From: Stratiolaelaps scimitus | Lineage: Eukaryota > Arthropoda > Arachnida > Mesostigmata > Laelapidae | Length of the DNA stretch: 64,000 bases | Direction of reading: 5' to 3' | Assembly (NCBI GenBank): GCA_019614645.1 | Contig: JABWDB010000009.1 | Span: 10,955,501 to 11,019,500, forward strand | Part shown: positions 45,750-57,159 of the stretch, in pieces | How the letters are laid out: each line of letters begins with the position of its first letter | How positions within the stretch are numbered: the stretch's first letter is position 1 | Position numbers and translations under genes: made by a program | Notes under the pieces: generated by a model | What the model saw: only the letters and a program-made list of their open reading frames with translations | Told to the model about the DNA's origin: nothing | The model's database searches: none

Positions 45750-48700
45750 GACGCTGTCATAAATATGGCCCAATCACTAAAAGCACCAACCACGGGGCTA
45801 AGTACGACATCGCCACATTATGCGTCGGATTTAGCGAAGAATGTCCACCACAATGGGTCGATTTCCGCCTCACAGCCGCCCTACTGTCAACAACAAACAT
45901 AGAAAGTATGGCAAGGGCCAAGCCGCTTGTCCTTTCAAGCCGCAAGACGCTCGCTCGTTTTCCATTAGGCTTTGGTGCCTGCCAGCGAAGCTCCTTTGTT
46001 GTCCGTTGCCGGCCGATGCAATGGGAGATTCCCTGTCGAAAATATTGAAGGGAAACGATGATGAAGATTGCAAATGTCATACATCACAGCAACAGCAACT
46101 AAGCTTGTAGCTGACCCAATCAACACACCGTTGTTCTCATTATCGACAGAAGCATGTGTAGGATATAGTAAATACGGCGGATGTTATTGCCTACGGTGGC
46201 CCGCATTTGAGCAATCCGTAACATTGCTAGTGCTTCTGCTAAAGTGGCTGATTGGGCACAGGATCGCCTCTCGTTCCACTTAGTAATAATAATAATAATA
46301 ATAATTATTATAATGAGGATCTTTCATCTGCGGTAAATCACATTACAGGTGATACTGGACATGTTTCTTGTACAGGGGAACCGTAGACCATCAAGGTTCG
46401 GTGGTCTCGATTGAGACCTGCGCAATGGATACAAAATAAATATTGCATTAAACGAAGTTGAGAAGAGAGCCTTTGTCCAATTTGCGATTGAATTCGAGAT
46501 GATGCTCGCCCAAACTGAATAGAATACTATAATAGTAGGTAAGGTGGTAATTCTCATCTAGCGCTTCGCGGACGGCATCTTAGTCGTGCGATTTATATTC
46601 CTTCAATACGTGGTAAACACTAATTCGCGTGCGTCTCAAATATTACTGAAATACGTGTCTACCTATAATATATTCTCGCGAATTGTGAACTGGTCAAGAG
46701 CTGAGTCGGACCACGCATTTCACGAATCGGACGCCTAATGCGGTGCATAAATGTCGAACACATAAATCGAGTCGCTTGTTCGAAACTGCAGCAATAGTAC
46801 CAGCCACGGGACTCTGAAGCACCAGAAGGAGACCATCATGCCTACTCTGTCAATGAAATCCTTCTCCGTGCAGCCGTGCCGTGCCTCTATGAAGCAGTAC
46901 GCGTGGTCGCTGTAGATGTTGTGCTAAATAGATGGACCACTGCAGGCCAAACGCAAGCAGGCCGGCTAAGGGCAACCGAGGTCCCCCTACATAGACGGAA
47001 CGACGGCCAAGAATAAACGTGCAGTTCGTTCGGTGGGATTGGGGACGTTGGGCTGTAAGCAGGGGGAGGCTTCGGTTGGCGTCTCCCTCTTCGAGGAGAC
47101 GCGCAAGCGTGCGGCACAGTTTGACGAGTATTGACGAGAACGTGCGTCGGATGTTGAGTGACTGTGGGGCTGGTAGTTGGCTGGCTGGCCGGCTCAGAAG
47201 ACCCTAGGCAGGTTGGGCGAGCAGGCGGTCGGACAGCCCAAGAGGCAAAGGCAGAGGGAGAGAGAGCAAAGCTGAAGACGCTACTGGAATGTAGCGGCTA
47301 GACGGTGCAGTGGTGCCAGCAACATCGACACCAGTGGTGGGGCTGGTGGTGGTCGATAGCAATGCTGTCATGCGGCTGCTGAACGTGAGGTGATGATGGC
47401 GTGGTTACTGGCTGATCCGTGTCTCGATGTGTTCTGATGGTTGAGTCGTTCAGAGTCTGACGTTGGGTGGCGCGCGCCCGTCGGCCTGCCTCGTTCCCTT
47501 TCTGCCTGACTGTTCGTATCAGTGAAGCGACGGAAGCTGCTTGACGCGTACGACAATTAAGTATAGAGATAAGTAGACGAAGTGGAACAGCGACAATGCG
47601 GCGTTGCTTTTGGCTGGGCCGAGTAGCTTATGGCTGCTGAGCACAGGCAAAAGGTATGAGGGGCATTGAGTCGATGTCATTCATGGTCGCTTGCTGTGGT
47701 TGCTCCCAGCGTGCACCAGCCGGCTGGCTAGACTCTGGTCCTCCTGAAAAGTAATACGCGCTATGGGAGGCAGAATGGCGATACGCCTCCGTTTGAACTA
47801 GATGCAGTTAAGGATCGCGTTCGTTAAGCAAAGCGAGACACCCAGGCCCCACTCTACTGTTCCATGCCGAGAATGTGTAGCGCAAGAATAGCACACGTAC
47901 CTGATGATGTGATGGTTACGCCGTTTCGAACGCCGGTTACAGTGGCCGAGACAGACTCGTCTGTGCTGAAATTGTTCAATTGCAAATGGCTCGCTTGAGA
48001 CGTGCTTCTCATTGGCTTCATAAGAAGCTACCATTTGGAGATTTGTAGCTCGATACGATTGGTAGAATTAACACAATGGACTCCTCGATCTTTAATGAGT
48101 CTTGGCGTGTGCGCTACGAATGACAACAGTTCGCTTATGTCGATTGGTTTTAGGGTGACAACGGCAGCAATAAAATCGCAAACACTGTAACATTCGTTGG
48201 ACATCGTTTCATCGTTTACGTTAATCGTAGAGACTGTGGCTTTGTCTCGGCATTGTTGGGCATTCGATTGACACTCCCTGTCAGGATGAACGACGTAAAT
48301 TCTTCCATTTGCTGTACGCGACCTTACAGCTCATTCTCGTGCTGAGCCACTTGTAGCCATTGACAGTCAGTGATGCGGCATCACGCACCGATACACCGAC
48401 ATTCCTATGTGTCTAATTCATCATCGACATTGACGTCGCTCGAGAAACATGCCGAAATAGTTCAGCACCAGATGATGAGGAAATACTGAACCAAACACTG
48501 GGTTTCTTGCGTTGAGCGTAGCTTGGCGTTTGAACGTTTGACAAGAAATGTTGCTAGATGAACGTCACTCACTCAACGCTGATATTACTCAGATGAAAAT
48601 GTGCACGCTATGAGGAAAAAGCCTAAATTTGCGCCTTTCTGTGTTAAAGAAAATGAGCGAACGTACAGAACGACACAGTTTTCAGTGTGCAAGCAGCGCT

Positions 48701-50020
48701 GCAGTAGTCTAGCTAGGCTAAGCTGTAAGAGGCCAGGAGACAGTTTGCAGCTGTAATCGCAAAATCGAACCGCTTGAATCGGAACGGGGCCGAACGTCAC
48801 GACGTATGAAAGACCCCACTGAACGCGGCCGAGCCCGAGCTTCGCCGAGAGACCCGGCAAAGAACGCAATGTTCAGAAACTACCTTTGAACTTGAGCACT
48901 TTGCTTTGAGAGGAACCCCGCTTGCTGCTACTGCCAGAGAGAGGAGAGCACACATTGTGTAGTCAGAATAGGAGCTTAGCCTTTCAGATCAAGCTGTTCA
49001 GCAGACAACCTCTGAATGAGGCGAACCAACACCGAGTTCGCTGCAGCTATTCGATAGCATGAGGATGGAAGTCAAGCCAAGCCAAAAGGTGTTTCAAGGC
49101 GATATATTTTTTTTGGTGGCCCAATTTTTTCACTTTCGTTACGCTTTCGATGCAGGAGAACGTTGAAGCAAAGTGGTGAAAGTGGGGATAACCCATAAGC
49201 GTCGATGGGCTACGCCACGACATCGCTCGGCCTGGCCGAGCCCCTTACACTACGACGCACTGACGCTATTTAATAGAACAGCGTGCTTGGATGTTCACAC
49301 CGAGGACATTCTGGTCTCTTGGCGGTGGCCTCGTTGCAGATTTTCTAGCGGCCCGTCCAGCGTTCCATTTCTGTCAAACTCGTTCTCGTTTGTGGTGTTA
49401 GGTTTGATAGTACACCACGACGTCCTTTGGTCTCTCGGCGTCGTTGGCGCCTGGGTTAGGTTGTGCCGTAGATATCATCATCATCGTCAGTTGGTAGAAA
49501 GGTCGGATGGGTCGTAAGCGAGTGAACATAGTGATTTATGCACATAGCTGTGAGCTCAATCTACGCCACACGGGCGTCGGGGCGGTAGATGCCGAATAGC
49601 ACAACATCGGTGGCGGCTCTATGTGCTGGTGCTGCTTCTTCGTAGTGGCGGTGTTCTTTTCCTCCCTTTTACGTCCCCATCCCCAGGCCACTGTCCGCCT
49701 ACTTTCTGCTTCGCAACTTGCGTGTGTGGCTGCGTGCAAGTTGGCAAACAAGTTCGATAACGAGACTGCAGAGTGGGTCGCTTGAGACGACTGCACCTGC
49801 GGCCGCTACTCCTACAGCTCACTGTATTGTAAGATACTTACGGTAGGCGAGAAATGAAGGAGGACTACCTCTCCTACAAGTAACCCACCTACCAAGAAAA
49901 TGTCGCCAGCAGCGAGTAGTCGCATGCCCGCAATAGGTTGTGCGGAGTCGCAGCGATATAGTCGTACGAGTTGAGTTTCGCGAGTTGCGATATAGAAGGG
50001 CTGTCGGGGAGGGCCTAGGA
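45750..50020. other. Gene-less stretch
   Basis: Contains a (TAA)n run at 46283-46308 that reads into its own complement (ATTATTATAAT). Overlapping open frames on both strands at 45.76-46.11 kb are non-repetitive but unassignable. 47.0-49.1 kb has nothing exon-like. Confidence 0.35.
46283..46308. repeat. (TAA)8 repeat
   Basis: About eight TAA units followed by a complementary TTATTATAA stretch; could fold into a small hairpin. Confidence 0.93.
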
Positions 50021-50022
50021 GT

Positions 50023-50046
50023 TCTTTCTCTCTCGAGAGAGAAAGA
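50023..50046. repeat. 24-bp perfect palindrome of CT/GA
   Basis: A perfect palindrome centred on CTCGAG at 50034/50035: TCTTTCTCTCTC and its exact complement. Outer bases extend the symmetry with a two-base slip (GAGTTC and GAACTC). Confidence 0.95.
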
Positions 50047-50433
50047 GAACTCATAGCCATGGTGCTTTAAGCTGACCTAGGTGAGGCTGGCTTGCCTTCA
50101 CCCGTCGTGCTGGTGCCGTCGTGCAGTAAGCTCGCGGGTAGGCCTCTCTTCGTGCATGGGCCTGCGTACATAGCATTACCCTCGCAATTCATGAGAGAGT
50201 TCAGTTAGGGGGGTCGTGCGCAACGTGGCGGCTTGCCTCGTCGGCCGGCCGCCCGGTTGCTTTGGAGTGGGTACAGAGACTCGGCGTTATGCGCTACTCG
50301 TTGGTGCCTGCTCGCGGAGGCGGCATACCGACACGACTAGACGACGCTTGTACTCCAACCTGAGGGAAGCCTCGATGAGCACAAGCTTACCCCTGCGTTG
50401 ATCCGGCTTTACTCACCCTCTATCTGCCTGTCG

Positions 50434-50468
50434 TCTCTCTCTCTCTCTCTCTCTCAGGCCCCGTAAGC
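50434..50468 (+). other. (CT)11 tract with CAG and GTAAGC
   Basis: A perfect CT run at 50434-50455 ends in CAG, and a donor-type GTAAGC follows five bases later (50463). It looks like a splice acceptor directly in front of a donor, but the tract is also simply a microsatellite. No coding frame is supported across it. Confidence 0.3.
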
Positions 50469-50474
50469 CACTAC

Positions 50475-53400
50475 CCCTCGGGTGTGCCAATTATGCATCA
50501 TCTGAGTGATCCGTGAGAGGGCGCAGAGGAGAGCTTCTATGACGTGAGGGGGACGGAGATCGGGAGCGAGTAGACTTCGCTTAACAACAACGGTTTCTCA
50601 TTGTGCAGTTTCTCATTCAATGTACACATATATGAACGCTCACTTATTTAGGCAGTAAGAATTTTTTCGAATCGGTTGCAAGTTCGCGATCACGGTTTTC
50701 ACGTTTCTGATAAAAGCTTAGCTAATTTGACCGGCTATAATCAGATAGATTAAGTATTGGCAGGAGGGCAAACCGTGCGCAATCGATTGACCTTGTTCGT
50801 GACAAGTTAGTTTGCTGTCCTGGTGTGGGTTGCGACGGAAGGACTCAAGCATTGAGGCTCTCATAATTAAATGGCTTTGCGTTAATATACCACCATTGAA
50901 CGTGCTGGCCTCGCAATCCAGTGCAAGTACATGGCTGGTGGTTGTGCCCAGCGTTGTGTAGAAGACTGATATCGCTCTCCAGTCATCTCGCCTGGGACAT
51001 GAGCTGCTATTTAGGCTCTAATATCTAACCAGCAGCTGCTTAGCGGTTTGCCCGGGAAGAATCGGCAGGCAGCGACGCTGAGTGGGTTGGCCTGCTGGTC
51101 TGTCGTTGGTAAGGGGTGCGGTATACCCTCTGCGGGCAGGGTTTATACGTTCAGGGAAGGTAGAGCGATGGCTCGCTGCGGACGAAATCGGGCCCACAAA
51201 CTGACGGCTGTGGTGGTTATCTGCAATGCAAACTAGCTCGATGACCGGACCGCGCGTGGGGAAATGTAGTCCCCGGGAGCCCGGATCGACAAGAGAATCG
51301 GGGGCATGTCGAGTCCGCCCTGGACTACCTGGGCCACGGATGAGCCCACTCTGCTGATGGCTTGGTAGTTGAGGGGGAACGGGGACCGGGCTACTGACCG
51401 TCCTCTCAAAGCTGTCTCTTCAGCTCAGGATGGTCAAAAACATGTGGCTTGCAGGGTACTGGCTGGGGACAGAGTTGTATTTCAGCTTTGAGGGGTGAAC
51501 AGAGGTGAATATGAATGAAACCGTTCCAACCATCGGCTGATCCAACCAGTTGTGTTGGGTCGAGAGGAGGCACGCAAAAGAGAGAGCAAAATGAAGAGAG
51601 TGAATGTGTTCTGAGGGGTAGCTTCAGCTCGGATCATTCCACTTCTGCCAACAATGATATAAGGAATAATTCCTGCCGGCCGTCCTGGCACACAGAATGA
51701 ACACTCACTCGCTTCCATGTCCATCGGTCAGTCTGTCCGTCTGCTTTTGTGAGGCCAGTGCAGGGAGGACAGTTCGGGAGAGTAGGACCGTGCGTGCAAT
51801 GAAGATGACGGTAGTGGTTGGCTATGACTGTATGTGCTGATATGCCACCACCACAAGTACAGCCACTGTCCGATGCGGTTCTCCTATGCGCCGCTACTAA
51901 CCGCGTTTCACTATTCGCGCACATTGTGGTGGGGCACTGGATTGGATTGAGGGCGAATGTGAGGATCTCTGGAGCGGAGCGCAAAAGTAGACAATAGAGA
52001 GTGAGAGTCGTTCGCTTGTTCGAGTCCCTTCAAACGTTCATTGCGAATGCATTTCAACGAAGTGGAAATAAGCAGGTTTGCCCTATAGTAGTGGTAGTGT
52101 TGTCCTGCTCCCTGCCAGCCAGTCAGCCAGCAGAACTCGTCAGTTTTGTTCGTGGAAAGGAAACTTTGTTTGGCCTTTGTGAGTTTTGGGGATGTCACTG
52201 GTACGAGCAGATTTATTTTACCTATCTGTCTGTTCCGCGTGTTGCTCGCAAGCAACGCGGTGCCGACTTTGTACAACGCGGAGAGTAGCTATTGATTGCC
52301 TATCCTAATGATGAACGCCACTACCGCTATGGGCGTCGATGACGTTCTGTGGTACGGCGAATTCAAGGCAGTCCACATTTGAATCGTTTAGTCTTGCTTC
52401 GAAACATTCGCGGTACACCCAGACACAGAGCTAGGTAGGTGGTCTAGTATGTCGAGCCGATTTCGACGTGCTGACTTGGTCTCAACATCAGGGACGGTAC
52501 CGTCAAGAGCGGGGACGGGGGACGAAGAGCCCCGTTCGAATGTCTACTGCCGAACGGCAGAGAGGCAATGACGACGGCGACCACGGTGGAGAGCTGCTCA
52601 TTGACAGCGGTGGCTGTTGGTGATGCAATTCACTCCCGTTCGACTGCCACGAGGTCGAATACGAGGGTAGTAATGCCCAGCTGCTCGAGGCGAGGGAAAT
52701 AGGTTAGAGTAGCGGCAGAAAGGGGCGTGGTCATTGAGCGGTGGCAGGCCAGCACGCAAAGACGGCGACAGGTGAAAGAAACTAACGCGAAGCGGCCGGA
52801 AACTGCAACGCGACGATGTGCTTATTTTCGGGCCATCCAGATACGCCATACTCATAGACTGAGGCACACGACACTAGGGTTAGACGCACTTGGTGTGCAT
52901 GGTCTGACCGAGGTGGAGAGGATAGAGTCGAAAATTGAGCCGGTTGCGTTAGCCAGCTTCGAAAGTTGAGAGGCGCTAATTGTCGCTGCCACCATAGACA
53001 GCTCCAGCTAGCGAACTGCCCGCCAAGCTGGCTCGCCACCTGCGCTCATTTGCTCTAAGGCGGCGGCGGCGGCGGCAGCAGCAGCGGTAGCGGCGGTGTC
53101 AGTAGAAGCTCGTGGTGTAGGCAGACTGCATGGGACGGACTACGCACAAATCGCCATCCAGTTCCAGTGCTCGTGCTGTGAGTATTAGGCCACGGCCAGG
53201 CCTGCTTCCAGTTTGTTGTAGTTGCGCCGAGGCTGAGGGAGCGGTACAGCGTTCCCGTTGTCTTCGTGATAGCGTTTGCCGTAACCAAACGGTGGCTGTA
53301 TACAAACACCGTGTATGGAACGTGGCATAGGGCTGGGCATAGTTGCCCCAGCATTTGTTGCTCGCTTGTGTTGAGGCTAAAGTGACACTGGGGTTCTGCG

Positions 53401-53590
53401 CTTAGTGAACGACAGCCTGGGAGAAGGTGGGGGAAGAGAGACACAACCAGAGATTAAGAAGGAGGTGCAGAAGAATCAGGCCGACTTCGGCGGCCAGCCG
53501 ATTCTGATTGGCCTGTATGCCACTTCGGTAATAGCACGAATCGCCTGGTAGATAGGTGGGCAGCAGACGGACCCACTAGACGTTTGTTGC
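50475..53590. other. Gene-less stretch
   Basis: Mixed composition with no microsatellite of note until a GGCGGCGGC/AGCAGCAGC patch near 53.06 kb. The open frame at 52001-52288 has no ATG at its left end and no recognised motif. Confidence 0.35.
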
Positions 53591-53596
53591 TCTCCC

Positions 53597-53624
53597 TCTC
53601 TCTCTCTCTCTCTCGCAGGTGAGG
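53597..53624 (+). other. Juxtaposed acceptor and donor (recursive-splice-like site)
   Basis: A TC tract (53597-53614) runs into CGCAG, and this is followed with no gap by GTGAGG, so a 3' splice site and a 5' splice site share one AG|GT junction at 53618/53619. In long insect introns such sites act as ratchet points for stepwise intron removal. Downstream, an open frame runs to 53855 (with C-C-Y-K-D-C-W-K-G near its start), so the CAG could instead be an ordinary acceptor of an exon. The pyrimidine tract being a microsatellite weakens both readings. Confidence 0.3.
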
Positions 53625-53639
53625 CCTTGTATGGGCTCC

Positions 53640-54330
53640 TACATGGCCTGCTGCTATAAGGATTGTTGGAAGGGATTAAGGAAGAACTTCCTCGGGGACG
53701 TGAACAAAGCCGTACCCAAACGAATCACTATCCTGGGAGCACGAACGCTAGTCAGACAGCCGATCAACCAGCCAGCCAGCTATGGGCTATACGGCGAACG
53801 CGGCGTGCAAAGGAGGACTAACAGTGGGGGCTTCCTCTGTCATGGTGGTTGGTGAATGGGTGGAAGGCTCTCTGGCCTGGATTCCCCTACTTGCTGTCTC
53901 TTTTCCCTACTTGCTTTCTATTCGGACATTGCCTCGCCACCGCCGCACCCTTCGTTGCATCGAACAACGACGACGACGACAAAGACAAGGACAACGGCGA
54001 CTGCCGACGACGGTGAGGCAAGCCACTCAGTCCGGCAACTGCTACTAGCCAGTGTCACGGCGTCTGCAAGCAAGCCAGACAGATGGCCACTACAGATGGC
54101 CCGGTGGCTGGCTGGCTGACCACCTGCGGAAAGGATCGTTGAGTTGCATTTGGGAAACATCGTGGCGCCATTCTGACTCCTTCATCTAACAGTGTATAGA
54201 TAACGGTGTTCGGCCGTAGTCCCAGGCAGCTTCCACTGCCAACGATATGCGACCGACGTGAGCGCAAACCCAACGTGTGGGAAATAAACACGATGTGTAT
54301 GCGGAAAATATTGGAAACGTACGAGCCCTC
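53640..54330. other. Possible exon downstream of the TC tract, otherwise gene-less
   Basis: Three + strand frames are open in parts of 53.62-54.12 kb. The one following the acceptor-like CAG (to 53855) is non-repetitive in its first 45 residues (K-G-L-R-K-N-F-L-G-D-V-N-K-A-V-P-K-R-I) and then becomes serine- and glycine-rich. No family recognised; I do not give it a separate gene call. Confidence 0.2.
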
Positions 54331-54336
54331 TTTCGC

Positions 54337-54344
54337 TATATATT

Positions 54345-54376
<32 letters not shown>

Positions 54377-54377
54377 A
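54337..54377. repeat. (TA)n microsatellite
   Basis: About 41 bp of TA with TTTATATAAA interruptions; self-complementary. Confidence 0.95.
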
Positions 54378-54379
54378 AG

Positions 54380-55145
54380 TAGACAAGGCCCTAGAAAAGT
54401 GTCCACTCGGTGGATCTCCCTATCGGACTCTTTCAGCTAGGTTTGTAGCGTCCCGCGATGGTTACGGACTCGGCAGGGGACGAGGGGTAATGGCGTAGTC
54501 TTCGGTGTGGCGGAAGAATACCCGACAGGCGGGTCTTACGTCTTAGTATGAGTTAGGAACGTGGAGACGGAAAACCGGCAAGACGTGAAGGTGGGCCAGC
54601 CCTACAAGGACCAAACGAAGGCGGGCGTCAGGGAGGAGGACGAGTGAAGTATTCCTGGGTACATACAGCAATGGTACTAGCGGTAGTCAGTAATAGTGGC
54701 TGCTTCTGAATTCCGTTCGTACACTGATGACAATATGTACTCGTATTTTATAGCGACGTACCGTATTGGTCTTACTAGCCAAGAGATACATTTGGCCAAG
54801 ATAGAGAGAGAGAGAGAACTTTCCCTACTGAGAAATACAATCCTCAAGGACAATGTATCTAGTGTATTCGAACGCGCTACATATTTGCATGTGAAATAGT
54901 ACCTGTGTATACATATATATATACGTGTTGTAGCAGAGCGGGCAGACAAAAAATTCTGCTATCTAGATTACAAATGATAAGAAAAAACAGATGCGATTAA
55001 CAGTATATTTTGTGGGTATTGACTAATCCACCGATGAGATGGGGAAACGCAAAAACGTAATCATTGATATATATTTAAGGCATCAAGGTGAGTCACAGAT
55101 GTCTATCGCAGACAGAAGTGCCCTACACTGTGAAACGCCGGGGGG
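54380..55145. other. Gene-less stretch
   Basis: Mixed sequence with a short TA run near 54.91 kb. A 67-codon + strand frame at 54696-54899 begins with GTG and is otherwise non-repetitive, but it has no recognised motif. Confidence 0.35.
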
Positions 55146-55149
55146 CGCA

Positions 55150-55160
55150 GGTTCGAATCC
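55150..55160 (+). promoter_or_regulatory. Perfect Pol III B-box (tRNA-like T arm)
   Basis: GGTTCGAATCC matches the tRNA T-loop/B-box consensus exactly. The flanking T-stem (GCAGG with CCCGC) pairs at four of five positions. The acceptor stem does not close: the bases upstream (TCAAGGT near 55084) complement the downstream ACCTGGTGA only with a two-base gap. I find no good A-box. It looks like a decayed tRNA or a tRNA-derived SINE fragment rather than a working tRNA gene. Confidence 0.3.
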
Positions 55161-55164
55161 CGCG

Positions 55165-55305
55165 ACCTGGTGACATATCGAGAACTTAAGCATTGTAAAA
55201 AAACTGCAGTTCCGTCAACAAACCAAACGGGATGTGCAAACGGGACGGGATGTCTCTTCAGATTGTTTAAATAGCGGCGTACTTGACTTGAATACCGTGT
55301 GGATT
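55165..55305. other. Gene-less AT-rich flank
   Basis: Includes an A7 run at about 55197-55203, which follows the B-box fragment by about 40 bp, as an A-rich tail of a short element might; no more than suggestive. Confidence 0.25.
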
Positions 55306-55310
55306 ATATG

Positions 55311-55332
55311 ATATATATATATATATATATAT
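55311..55332. repeat. (AT)11 microsatellite
   Basis: Perfect AT run. Confidence 0.95.
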
Positions 55333-55339
55333 GTATTTG

Positions 55340-57100
55340 TATGTCAGTACTTATGCTCGCTCTATTTGAATTACATATATTAATTATACATAGCGTAGTC
55401 TAGGTGTGACACGGCTATAGGCAACGGGGAGGACACACTGGTTACATTGGCAATTATGCACATGTTCGTTGCTGCGGTATAATTGCAGCGTCACCACAGG
55501 TCTGCCCTTCGAACCATATTTATTGTACAATAATAATATCATCACTATTAGTACATCTGCCAGTGGACCAACCTATTGGACGGTCACGGTGATGGCCTCA
55601 CGGCAGCCTAACCGTCTGCTCAGACCCGCGGCTGGTTACCAGGAATAGTAGTTGAACGGACTCAATGCATATTACGGAACTCAGTCGAGCAGTGAAAGGA
55701 GGCGGAGAGAAAGAGGGCCTTGGGGCAGCCCGAAGTCGTTCGTGGATTCTCTGGGGGATACTTCGAGATTGGGCCAGGTGCCTCACGACAGGGTTAGTTC
55801 GTTGCATTGCCACCAGCGTTGCCTGACTATATACATCGCCTGGGTAGATGAGTTCGGTTGTGCCGGCGGAAAATAGGAATGGAGATTTCGTTGTGGTGTT
55901 CCTCCTCTCCGTTCGACGACTTCGTGTTCGTTCCGCTGTCGTCCTCGTTCGCTGTCTACAGAGTCGGCAGTTGGCTGCACGAGCAAGCCGGGGGCGTCCT
56001 GCAATGACGTTGCCATCGCATCGGCTCTCTCATACGTTCTCTTTCGTAGGAGACTATTGGCGTGCGCCTCGCACATAGCGCCAGCCGGACGGCCACCAGT
56101 GAAACGTGTCTGTGTGTGTGGGTTGGTGCGCGCGCTCGGCCCCAAAGGCGCACAGCGAACCCGACGAAGGCGGAAATACGTTTTATTGCTGAACAGAGCT
56201 CAGGGTACACGGACGTCTCCGTCTAGGGTGACTGCGTGCTCTGCCTCATCCTCTTTATATATATATATATATACGATGTCGTGGCACTATTCTGGGTGTG
56301 ATGTCATTATCTACCTGTGCGTCCGCGTGCGTGCAGGTAAACGAGACGACCGGCTGCTAGTGCCGCTGCTGTAGATGGATGTATCATTTGTACGATTGGC
56401 TGTTATTGATGGTCATTGCGTGTCGCGTAACCAACAAGCCACCTTGCTTGGCTAGCTGCTTGGCGCCTGTGGAACACCCTTGCGATGTAGTAACGACAAT
56501 AACAACGATGATATACGTTCGTTGTATCTACCTACAACGTAGAGTGTCGTTCCACAGTGACATAGCATAAATATGCCCTATGCATGATGTTCAGCTCTGC
56601 AATATGTCTCTTCCGTCGTGTGAAAGTATTGGCGCGTCGCAATTTTACGAAACAAGACAATTTCGTCAGTTAATCTCATTATTACTCAGGGCCAATCCAA
56701 TTTCGTATTCAATGATGTCTCCTCGTTTGTGGGCTATTACGCCGCTTCGAACAAATCGTACGCATGTCAAGTCATTCACTGTTCAATCATTGAGGGATAA
56801 CCAGTTGATACGAGTGTCACTTGCGGGCCCGGAATACCCTCCAATTCATGTTGACCACCAAGAACGCTGCGTATGATCTCTTTTCGGAAATGAGTTTACC
56901 TTCATTTTTTCTTTGTCGTTCGTCGCTCCTCTTATCATCGTCATGTTCACTCAACATTATGTGGCGTTGGGACGAAATCAAATGGCGCTGGAACCTTCGG
57001 AGTCTTCGGTGAGGCGGAAGAGGCTGGCTGATGCTCGCTATGTTCCCGAGTTCGGTTCGTGCTCGGCCTTGGCCCGCGTAACTGGACAAAACAGATGGGA
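55340..57100. other. Gene-less stretch
   Basis: A (TA)8 run lies at 56256-56272. Directly behind it an ATG (56277) opens a 20-codon frame ending at CGTGCAG|GTAAAC, a fair donor, but with no supporting partner exon. Overlapping open frames on both strands at 55.65-56.2 kb are not assignable. Confidence 0.3.
56256..56272. repeat. (TA)8 microsatellite
   Basis: Perfect TA run. Confidence 0.93.
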
Positions 57101-57106
57101 ACGAGT

Positions 57107-57107
<1 letters not shown>

Positions 57108-57151
<44 letters not shown>
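57108..57151. repeat. Compound (GT)n-(GA)n microsatellite
   Basis: GT run (57108-57130) continuing without interruption into a GA run (to 57151). Confidence 0.96.
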
Positions 57152-57159
57152 GAGGAGGA

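Noticed and set aside
45757..46110. Overlapping sense and antisense frames of about 90-107 codons
   Set aside because: Open on both strands with no splice or start support that favours one; nothing recognised in either.
53619..53700. C...CC...C spacing resembling a small cysteine-rich peptide
   Set aside because: No signal peptide, no ATG-led precursor architecture, and the cysteines are too few to define a family.
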